Assembly: GCA_026686845.1 (NCBI GenBank)
Contig: JAIVEN010000021.1
Location: 10,000,001-10,064,000 of the forward strand
Direction: 5' to 3'
Length of the DNA stretch: 64,000 nucleotides
Origin: Adenanthera pavonina
Taxonomy: Eukaryota; Streptophyta; Magnoliopsida; Fabales; Fabaceae
The position numbers and the translations under genes are program-made. The notes beneath the pieces are model-generated. The model was not told the DNA's origin. It ran no database searches and was given only the letters and a program-made list of their open reading frames with translations. This document shows, in pieces, positions 22,901 to 34,900 of this stretch (the first letter of the stretch is position 1; each line of letters begins with the position of its first letter).

Positions 22901-25900
22901 ATGGCGGATTCGTCCCACGGCTCTGCCAGCTTCTGGACTCAGGCTAACGCTCTCCTTCGGAAAAATTTGACTTTCCAGGTTCCTTTCCCTCTCTTTTCCA
23001 TCTGGTTTGTAAAAGCGTGTAATCCCCAAATTCTCTCCCAGCTTTGTATGATTATTCGTCTTGTTCTTGCGGGGTTTTTATTTTACCAGAGAAAATTTCA
23101 GAAACTAGTGAAATGATATGATTTTTTGAAGCTGCCTTGCTGATGAGTATTTCAATTTTATGGGTTTTAAACACAAACCTCTTATTCTTAATTTTATCTT
23201 CTGTGGGTTTTGTCTGATAATAAGCATATCTTTGTTTGCAGAAACGAAATATAAAGACCAATTTACGGCTTATCTTGTTCCCATTCATCCTCTGTTTGAT
23301 GCTTTCTATTATCCAAAAGGTAATTGATAGCCAATTGGATAAGCCCAAAAATAAGTGTGGTTGCATTTGTACTAAGACAGATGGCAATAAGTGTCTGGAG
23401 AAAGCCTGTGGGATTCAGTACTCAGATAAAAATCAAGTTGACACTTGTGCAATTCCTAATCCTCCAGAATGGCCTCCATTGTTACAAGTGCCTGCTCCCC
23501 AGTATCGAGCCATACAGACTGATATTATTCCATTTTCAGATTTGCCAAACGATTCTTGCAGGAGGACAGGGTCATGCCCTGTAACTTTTCTCTTCACTGG
23601 CAATAATCAGTCTTTTGGAGAAAGTATATATGTCTTTCAATATTTGAACTAGTGCTTTTGTTTTATTATGATATTAGATTACATTTGCTGAGACGGATTT
23701 CACTGCCATAGATGTCTTAATTACATCTTTCCATTTTTTACAGATTTATTTGGAATTATATTTAAAAGTCCCTTCAGTGTGAATAACTCTGATATTGTGG
23801 AAAGTCTGGCAAAAAATGTCATGGTGAGTTACTATATCTATTTATTTAAAATTAGAATTTTCTCTAGTGAGTTAATATGTGTGTTTGTGTGTGTCACTTT
23901 TTGTTTCATAATCTCTCTATCTGAACATATTATCTTCTTCATTTGTTCATAATTATTGTATGAACACTGTTGCTGATGCAACCACCAAAATGATATAGGG
24001 ATCAGAATCGAAGCCCCAATACACCTATTTTCTTGAACCTGCTTTCACTTCGGGTCATCCCATTTATGATCTGCAAACTCAGTGTACACAGAACTCTACA
24101 TCCTCTGTTCCAATCCAGATATCAACCACTACCATCCACCAAGGTATGACGTACTACTTGCATTTGCGATTAGTCAGTTAAGATGTGATTACTGAGACGC
24201 ATGATTATTACTATGATAATTGCCTCAAAATGTGAAATTCTTATGTATTTACCAGGAAGCCAATACATTATTCTTGAATTTTTATAATTTTCTAAATAGA
24301 TTCTATCATTCTTTTTCGCATGCGAAGTAATATTACTAAATTTATGAAAACGATGTTTATCACAGCATAGATTCAGGTAATTCCACAATTAATTATTTGA
24401 CTCTATCAAACACATAGGCAAATATTTTTTTTGGTGCACTGAACTCCTTGCAGCACAACACATCACACGGCCATATGTCCTACAGGCTATGTAAGGCTGT
24501 TGAATCTCAGATGTTAAGAGACTGCCTCATCATGAATGATAGTTTGTCTTTTAACTGTAGGCTTATTGTACCTTTTACCAAATCTTTTAGCTTCTATTTA
24601 GTTTAGATGGTTAGTTGATTTCTAATTAAAATCAAATGATACTACCTTCATTTCGGTTTATAAAACACTTTTGACTACTGTACACGGACTAAAGGTGGTA
24701 GTAAATAATTGAAAAAAATTCCATCCTTTTCTAAGTTATCCTTATGTAATAATAGTTGATCTATAAATTAAACTCCCTAACATTAATTAAATTCCTTCCT
24801 TTCTCGGGGGAATTTTGGAGAAAAAAAATTAAATACAATGCATAATCCATAAAATGCCTTATTGTGAAATAGAGATCCCTTATAAATGTGCTTTATAAAC
24901 CGAAATGGAGGGGATATTTCATAAAACCCAGTAAACCATGAAATGGGGAGCTTTTGAAACTTAAATGTAATATTTACTTATTTCATCTGTGATATGGTCA
25001 TAATTATAACTTTTTTATTCTGCATTTGAAACACTCACACGATGATTGCTATATTGTGGACAGTTGCTAATAAATGCTCAAACAAATGATATCCATGTAG
25101 CACATTGATCTTTTTCTCATTTAACAATGATGCCTTCTAGGTTAGATATGATCAAGCTACAAATCTGACGTCTAGAATTTTTGTTCTTAATTTTTGGCTC
25201 TAACATAACATATGCCTGGAGCACACTGATCATGTGCTATACAATAATGTTGCGCTCTAGGTTAGGTATTCTCAAGGCTTGCATCTGATGTCTAAAATTT
25301 TTGTCCCTAATTTTGCTTGTATCTAGAGGTTAGATGTGCTCAACAGTTGCATTTATGGCGTAATAGTTCATCCGAGGTGAACAATGAGCTATATAAAGGT
25401 TATCGAAAAGGGAACCCAGAGAGACAGATCAATGAAATTGTAGCAGGTAGGTGATTATTATCATTCAATTTTAAATGCAGTAATAGGAGAAAGCCAACAC
25501 TTATTTTTATATTCTTTTGACAGCCTATGATTTTCTAAACTCAAGTGAGGATAGCTTTAATGTCATCACATTGTACAACTCAACCTATAAGAATGACACC
25601 GGTCTTGATGCAATTGCAGTTGTGCGAGTTCCCCGTTCAGTAAATTTGGTATGAATTAGTGTTTTACTTGTTTCATCCTCTTGTTATTATTCTGCCTCCT
25701 GCTGAAAAAACACTATAAAACAGCAACTCTTAGCTTATAAAATGTTCATATTAATGAAATATAAATTTATGTTAAAACACAAATTTGAGTCATTGGAGTT
25801 GGAATAATTTTGAACTGATACATATATGCTTTAAAGAACTCTTGAAATCATTACTATTTAAAAATATCTAATATATGGAATAAGCAACTAGCAGGTAGTG

Positions 25901-28900
25901 ATACTGACCAACATCTAACATAAATATACTTGCAGGTATCTAATGCCTACCTTCAGTTTCTGCTGGGTCCAGGTACTGAGATGTTATTTGAGTTTATAAA
26001 GGAAATGCCAAAACCTGAGACCCCAAGTAGATTTGACTTTGTTTCTCTTCTGGGTGCCCTCTTCTTTACTTGGGTCATCCTGCAACTTTTCCCTGTAAGT
26101 ACATCAAACTGCAGAAAGGGTTTCTAGTAGCTAATCAATTGATCTATGACGTCTATGGCCATTTCTCAGTTTTCAGTTTCCTTAAGATCCAGGATCAAGA
26201 AACAACCTTATGAGGAACCTCTTTAACTTCTTTAATTTCTTTTATTATATTCCTCAGATTCTTTTTTTGCCCTATATCTTCTTTACCAGTGAGTAACCTA
26301 TAATTTACTCATTTTGGATTTTCTTTACCGGCATGTAATAATGTAGATAGATACTCATTTTGGATCAGGTTTCCTGCATGCATGAGAATACATGTATTCA
26401 GAGTCCGGGACAATAATTACATTTAACATCCTGTTGATATGGCAAAAAATGTCAGGCACTCATTCTAGTATACTTAACTGTTTGAGGTGTATGTGTTCCA
26501 TTTCATTGATATAGGTATTTTTGACGTCACTGGTTTATGAGAAGGAACAGAAACTCAGAATAATGATGAAAATGCACGGTCTTGGTGATGGGCCATATTG
26601 GATGATATCCTATGGTTATTTTCTTTCCGTTTCAGTGATCTACATGCTATGTTTTGTGATATTTGGTTCAGTCATAGGTAAGAATACAAGCTTATGAACT
26701 ATTTTCCACTTTTGGCTTTTCGGATTCTCTTTAATGCAGCTGACTTATTTTACAGGGTTGAAATTCTTTACACTGAATGACTACAGCATCCAATTCGTAT
26801 TTTATTTCATCTATATAAACTTGCAAATTTCACTGGCATTTCTTTTTGCTGCCATGTTTTCAAATGTTAAGACGGCTACAGGTTTGACAATTAATACTCT
26901 TGTGTTGTACATAATTATGGGTGCAGTACTATTCAATTCTGATGTCTGATTTCTGAATTTTGTTTGTGATAATTGCAGTAATTGCATATATAGGTGTCTT
27001 TGGAACTGGGCTTTTAGGTGGTTTTCTTTTCCAATTTCTTGTCGAGGATGCATCATTTCCAAGTAAGTTGATTGACTGAGGAATGATATCCATCCCGTTT
27101 TGTTCATCTGATTTCTTATATTATTGGATGTGCTTGTTTTATTATCTTCTGATGGATTCTTATGCAACCGAACTAGATAGCTTTGTTGTGCATGGCTAAA
27201 TGGCGGTGATGTTGATGATCATTACGATATCCTTCAGAGTAAATTTTTACATTCTTGATAGCAGATGTTTCAATCCCTTTAGGATACAAAAAAATGAAAC
27301 AACTGAATTGTTGAATTTGACACAAATCTTTCACCTAATGTTGATTTGAACCCCCTAAACGATCCAATCTAGAGAACTCAGAAGCTACATAAAGCATAAA
27401 CCTTTGTGCCCTAGAAACTCAGAAACAAGATTATTAGAAACTAGGACCCTCAGAAAAGACATTCCTTAGAACTCTAACTATAGACACCACAGAGGCGATC
27501 ACCCTCTTAACAAGTCACCACCTGTAATCTTGGAAGGACACAAGGCCTCAGCGATTTCTCACTGAGAATTAAAATCAATATTGTGCCATACATAATCTGT
27601 TTATAAGCAAAAGAAAACAAACCCTGATGAACCTTGATAATTTAAATGGACTAGTAAATCCTTTGGCTTTATTATTCCTAATGGACCTAGGAGAAAAAAA
27701 CAATAACTTAGAGAATTGAGTCTTAGTAGACTAACAAACTAATTAAGCTTTGGGCCCATGGAAATACAAATTGGAATCTAATAAATAAAATAAAAGACTC
27801 ATCAAATGACTTGAGCTTATTTATTAAATTAAACATTGTCCAACCCAAACAATAACAACAACAACATTATTAGCTTTATCTCACTAAGTGAGGTTGGCTT
27901 CATGAATTATATGACACCAACTGGACTCTATAAAAATCCATCTTTTCAGATAAATCATTTATCAAAGAGATCTTGTCTTATAACCTCACTTAGTATCCTT
28001 ATTGGTCTCCTTTTATGTCTTTTATAGGACTAAAAACCATTTGATCAACTCTCTTTGTCGGCTCTTTTGGTCTTCCTTTTTATACATGTCCAAACCACCT
28101 TAAACGATTTTCTTTTCGAGAGCTACTACTTCAACTTTTTCTGGTATACAATCAGTTCTTATCGTATCCATTCTTGTATGGTCACAAATCCACCTTAACA
28201 TTCTTATTTCTACTACTTCCATCTTATGCTCTAGTTGACCCTTCAAAGCCCAACATTTACTACCATATAGCAGTTATATAAAATTTTCCTTTAATCTTGA
28301 TAGGCACCTTATGATAATAAATAACTCCTGAAATTTTTCTCCACTTCAACTACCTAGCTGGTATTCTATGCATAACATCTTCATCAATTTCACTGTCACT
28401 ATATTAAATCGAACCCAAATATCTATACTTTGACAATTATGGTATAGTTTGCTCTCTAATTTTTATTTCCGAATTATTGCTAGCTTGCATTTTACTAAAT
28501 TTGCAATGCATATATTCAGTCTTACTCTTATTCAAGCAAAAACCTTTTGATTCCAAAATGTGTCTCCATAACTCAAGTTAAAGTTGGCCTTTTTTCTTGA
28601 GTTCTCAATCAAGACTATATGATAAGTGAAGAGAACACACTTAGGAATTTCCTCTTGTAAATATTCTGTCAAAACATCTAAAACCAAATCAAACAAGTAT
28701 GGTCTCAAAGATGATCCTTAATGTAAACTTATTTTTATACGAAAGTCCTTTGTCTCACTTTCAAAAGTTTTCACACTTGTTGTTGCCCTATCATACATAT
28801 CCTTTATCGCTCAAATATAAGTTATGTGAACATCTTTCTTCTCTAGAGCTTTCTATAATACATCTCTTCGTACTTTATCATAGACTTTTTCCAAATCAAT

Positions 28901-31900
28901 GAAAGTTAAATGTAAATATCTTTCTTTACTTTGATATCTTTCCATCAAGTCCCTTAATAGATAAATAGCCTTTGTTCTAAACCGTCCGAGCATAAATCCA
29001 AACTTGTTTTTTGGAATACGAGTCTTATTTCTTAATCTATGCTCAACCACTTTTTCTCATAAATTTATGGTGTGACTTATAAGTTTTATTCTTTAATAAT
29101 TTGCACAGTTCTGAATATCCCTCTCATTTTTTGTATATAGGCATCAAAGCACTTTTATTCCATTCCTCTGACATTTTCTTTAACTTCAAAATCTCGTTAA
29201 ATAGCTTAGTGAGCCATAAAATACCTTTCCCTTTTAAGCACTTTTAAATTTCAATAGGAATACCATTAGGGCCAATATCATTGCCATTTCTCTTAAGGGC
29301 TTCCTTTACGTATCCAACCTGAATCCTTTGGTAAAATGTCAAATTCAGTTCATTTTCATGGGTTGTTAATCTCTCCATATCATTAGTCGTACTCAATCTA
29401 TAATTGAAAAGTTTATAAAAGTAACTCTCTCATCTTTCATTGATATCGTCATCTGTAACCAAACTTTTCCTTCTTCATCCTTAATACATCCTACTTGGTC
29501 CAAATCTCTTCGTTTTCAATCCCTATTCTTGTTAGTTTTGTAAATCTTTTGTTTACCATTCTTCGATCCTAAATCTTGGTAGAGTTCCATAAAAGCTTTA
29601 GATCAAGCTTTACTCATTGCCTTTTTAGTCTCTTTTCTAGCCCTCCGGTAACTCTCCTAGTTTTCTATCACGTCCCAAAATTATGGGTGTGACTGGCATG
29701 GAAAGTGAGGAAATTCCCCTATTTTTTTTTCCCATAAGCCTTAAACGCCTGCAAACTCACTATTAAATCCAAAAAAATGCAATTATAATTCCAAGGACCA
29801 TAGTTAAGCTTACTTTTACATGTATATATATAGTTAAATATTTTGTAGAAATTTCAGCAGAACTTCCCCTATAAATAGGACCTCTTGAAAGTTCTACAAT
29901 AACTTTACCAAACAAAATACAATAAAGGAAGCCCCGCTCCCCAACAAAAATATATATCAATACATCAAAAGTTAAGGATCCTGCCTATAAGTCTTGTGGA
30001 GCATATAAAAACTAAATACAAAAGTTGTGACAACAAATTACAAGCTTTACATCCAATTCAGTTAGTCCAAAAGAGTGTTCAAAAGCTTCTTAGCAGCAGA
30101 AGATGCCTTTCAAGGATCTACTGAAAGGGTAAGGTCAATTCTACTATCTGAGGCCAAAAATTATATTTACCAGTAAATAACATCCCAAAGTAGAAATATT
30201 CATATTAAAGACAAAGTAAATAGAACAATTGTAATTTTAACAATAAATGTAAATAAGTTTGAAACAAAAAAAAAAAAAAAAACAAACCATACAAAGTGTT
30301 ATCCCAAATCATATGCAAGGAAGTTTCACTTTAACTAAAATTAGATAGAGCCATAACAATTGTTAGTTAACTATTTACCATAAAGTAACATGATCAAGAA
30401 TAGAAAAAGTCAATGTATGATCATATAAAACATGATATAAGAACTATCCTTTAAAATTCAAAATAAAGATTAAAACGTTTATTGAGAGGACCCAAACAGA
30501 ACGAAGAGATAGGCATGGACACACAATCCACGACGGTAAGTAACCAATCCGGCGTGGCTAAAAGCCACGAAAAACAAGCATGAGTATGGTGCTCACGAAA
30601 ATCTATTCCTCCATTCCACGTGTGTTGGCCGACACACGGGGTTTGCACCTCCTATATGTACACCCTGCCAGCTGGGTGTTAACCATGGTGCACCAAGGAC
30701 TAACGGAACTGCCGTTAGCAACCAGCGTTCTGTGCTCAATCCCTTAAAACCATTCTTGTATGCATGAAATATAAATACCCCTGTAGTTCAACCACTCATT
30801 GTACATGAAGCATAAATAATAACTTTGAAATCATTTCACCCATCTCATGTATGTACAAATATTGGCCAAACAAATGGGAGAAACTTACAAGTAAAACTCT
30901 AACTCTTAACAAAATATTTTTATAACCTTTGTCAAAGTACAATACTTTAGTGCAAGCAAGAAGAGTAAAAACTGATTTAAAATTGAACTCAGTTAAAAGC
31001 ATCAATGTAAATTTATAGTTGGACGTTATTTACTTACCTGATACGCTCTCCACATACAACAACTCAATAGAGAATCTCACAAAAATTTATTCAGATAGGT
31101 ACCTATCTATTCAAAAGGAGAATAATTAATAGTTGATTTTTATAGAGATAGCTTAATAAAAATTCTGTTAATATATATAAACCTATAATTCAATTCTTAA
31201 CTATGGTATGAAAAGATTATACGTTATCTTATATTTCCTTGAATGTAACAAACAAATATTTGGTGTATATTATCTAATAAGCTTGTGAACTACAATTTAT
31301 AACATCCCAACTTAATTGTTACAACCACTTAGCTTTAAGATGTAAATCTTTCAATGTTTAACATAAAAATTTAGTAAGTTATATTCCACAAATTAACTAG
31401 TATTTCACTGGCCATGATCAATCACTTATTTCAATTAAAATTTCTTTCTCAAACATTTTCACAAACACCTAGTAGGTGATAAAGTATGGGTTCATAAAAC
31501 AAATCACTTAAATCTATACCATTAGCCAAACAAGTTCCATATAAATATAAACCAGAAAATTTATTGTTAAGATTCTATTACAACTAAGCTTCCCCACATC
31601 AGAATTTGGCCATCAACTACTTCTCATCCTTTTCCCCTGTTTAAACGTAATGTAGCAGAACACCCCCCCCTTTTTTTTTAAGGAAGATGCTTAGCCATGT
31701 GCATACCCACACCCACAAATGGACAGCACTAAGAAGAGGGAAGGAAAACGTTGCATAATAGGGAAAAGAGGAAACAGGGATGCAATGATTAAAGAGAGAG
31801 GAGGAAATGATTAAAGTGCAGTAAAATAATGAAGGAAAGAGCATACTTACAATTATGTTATCTCCACCACTAAAGAAGAGGAGGAGGATGGCGCACAATA

Positions 31901-34900
31901 TGGAGAAAGAAGGGAGTATTGTGCGAGTAAGAAGAAGACAGAAAGAGGCGGTGGTGGATGGGGCATGAGATGAAAAAAAACAAAGAAATTTTCTTCTCCT
32001 GTTTCTGGAGTATTCAGCCGCTAAAATAAAAAGGAAAGTGGTTGTGGAAATGACCCAAAACCCATATTAAATAAGAGGGTGAGGAAGGGATATTTAAGTA
32101 ATTTCATAAATATTAGGAAAAATTGAAAGAAAATCTATTCCAAGTGCCTAATTAGTATTTGAAGTCATAATTTGATAAAACTTTAAGATGTATTTACCAA
32201 TAATTTCTAATTCTTTACTCAAAGCTCATTTAATAAAATTTATTTATTATTATTATTATTTTATTTTATTTTTATATAGACATATAGAGATGAAATAAAT
32301 CAAGTGATTAACTTTTACCTCTAATAAGTATATTTATTATATATTTATTTTGTTATTTGTTATTTCTGAAACTTTTCTAATTTACGATCATTACATTTTC
32401 ATTGATGTTGCACAATACAGGGTTTTGAAACAGTCTCTTTTGTGTTTGACCTTGTCCTACACACTCTTATTCCACCAACAAGATTCTTTATCTCTAGATC
32501 CAAAACCTTTGGATTCACCTAAGATTGCTTTAGCGGTTTCTCTGATGATTTTAGCCATCTTATCCCACAAAACGTTAGCACTTCCTTGTGAGTCTCAATT
32601 ACCTCCCTCCAAAACTTTTCTCCTAAAGGTCAATTGTTTTTGACCTTTTAGCTGCCACCACTTGATCCTAGGATTTATAGCTTTTTCGACTTTTCTGTTT
32701 ACAACTCTTAACCAATACATCAAGAATCAAGACCTTGTGTTGTGAAGTTAAATTTTCACCTGGAATTACTTTGCAGTTTTTATAGGCTTTTCTATCAAAA
32801 TTCCTCGCCAAAAAGAAATCAATTTGCGATTTTTGGGCTCCACTCTTATACGTGACTAAATGCTCCTCCCACTTCTTGAAACAAGTGTTTACAACCATGA
32901 AGTTATAAACTATTGAAAAATCTAGAACAAAATACCCCTCCTCGTTCAATGCTCCATAGCCATAACTGTCATGAGCTCCTACATATTGCCTTATTTCTTT
33001 ACCAACATGATCATTTAGATCTTTACCGAGGAAAATATTTTCCTTTTGTGGGATGTCTTGAACAAAGCTCTTCAGATCCTCCTAAAATTTTTCCTTCATA
33101 TGTGCTTCTGACCTTAATTGAGGTGCATAAGCACTAATAGCATTGAAAGTATCATATCCAATAGTCAGTTTTAAGGATAAAACCATATCTCCAATCCTTC
33201 TGACTCCCATCACATTCTTCTTCTAGTCCTTGTCCACGATAATACCAACCTCATTTCATGCTTTGACTTTCCCTGCAGACCAAAATTTATATCTAGTAGT
33301 GCAAAATAACTAAAGAAAACTAAACAAGTCCATACACCTAATCATATGTCAAGTTTAGTGAAGCACATGACTATCAAACTAATTCTTCAATCTTCACGCA
33401 CTATGAGCTGTTCTTACTTGAATCCTTTGATAGGCTCCTTGGTCTCCATCAAACGTCGTTTTATTGTCCTACTAGTCATGGTAAATGTCATTACTTTAGT
33501 GGCTAGGAACCTGTGTCAGTCCAAATTCAGGTGAAGGACATAATTCACTACTCGACTTCCCCTCATTAGATAGACATTCCTCTTTTCCAAGGGAATAACT
33601 TGTGCAAAATGAGTGTAGGTTCTATGCAACCTTGTCCACCCTTCTATGGCTCTCCTGCTAGCTTACTTGTTCAACAGTTCTAGTTTTTTGTCAAAATTTA
33701 TGTGGTGTGCTTGAAGTCTAACCCCTGTTCTCTTGCCTGGAAAGGAAAATAGAAGAACTTTTTTCCCTTTGCAAACCAGCAAACAATTATAATTATAAGT
33801 AATAACTAACAACATTAACAGATGGAGGGGAGTGATGGGTACCCAATTGGGACAAGGAACCCACCCCCAAAAGCTTGTTGTTGAGGTGGGAGAAACCAAC
33901 TCATTTAAATACCTCATTGAGGATTTCATATTGCTCAATGTGGGATTTGAACATCCCATACTACCCATTGATGGGTATCCAAGTGGGATGAGGAACCTTC
34001 CCTTAAAAGCTAGTTATTGAGGTGGGAAAACCAACCCACTTAAATATCCCATTGAGTATCCCATACTACTCAATGTGGGATTTGGGCATCCCATACTACC
34101 CAAGTCCCCCATCAAGGAGTAAATTTTATTTTTGTTGTCATGAACTGAGTCACCTATAATGTTATTATCATTGTGATGTTTCTCTGAATTGATACTCAAG
34201 GTTGAGCAATATAAAGTGGGAAAACTGAAATGGAGTGAATTCTGCTCTATTACTCTTATTTTAATCATCTTCAGCTTAAAAGAATGGATTAATATGATCA
34301 TCATTGTCAGAATATTTATCCAGTTTAAATTACAGATTTTGTTGTCATCTTTTAATATGTCATGTGTGTGTTATAAAAATCTAACCTTTCTAGCCCATTA
34401 ATTGCCTGCTGTGTCTTCAGGAGGGTGGATAATTGTTATGGAGTTGTTTCCTGGGTTTGCATTGTATCGTGGACTCTATGAGTTAGCACAATATGCCTTC
34501 AATGCAAATAATTCGGGAGTTCATGGAATGCGGTGGGGAAATCTGAATGATAGCATAAATGGCATGAGAGACGCCTTAATCATCATGTTTATTGAGTGGT
34601 TTGTGGTGCTTCTTGTTGCTTATTACATTGATCAAGTATCTGGAAATCGCAGACGTCCTCTCTTTTTCTTGGAAAGATTTCAGAAAAGGTTTAAATCATC
34701 ATTCCGGAAGCCTAGTATTCAAAGGCAAGGATCAAAAGTTTTTGTTCAGATGGAGAAACCTGATGTTAGTCAAGAGGTATGCTTTTCAAATACTTGTACC
34801 TTTTATTTAGTATGTATTCCTTCTGGTTTAAAAAACATGATTTTACAATTCTGCCTGATCATTAATGACTTGGGACTGCTGGGAAAAACTTAGTTAGTGT

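Larger units (their letters stand above)
27845..33300 (-). mobile_element. RTE-type LINE, reverse orientation, split by a solo LTR
   Basis: Non-LTR retrotransposon read on the minus strand. From its 5' side: endonuclease-like domain (about 33290-32660), linker (to 32401), a 2730-bp interruption, linker and reverse transcriptase (29660 to about 28000), and a 3' end at 27845-27900 with the AACCTCACTTAGTGAGATAA-type box followed by a TTG-rich tail, as in plant RTE elements. Many frameshifts and stops; no active enzyme. The 5' end appears truncated near 33300. It lies antisense inside intron 10 of ABCA copy 2. Confidence 0.8.
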
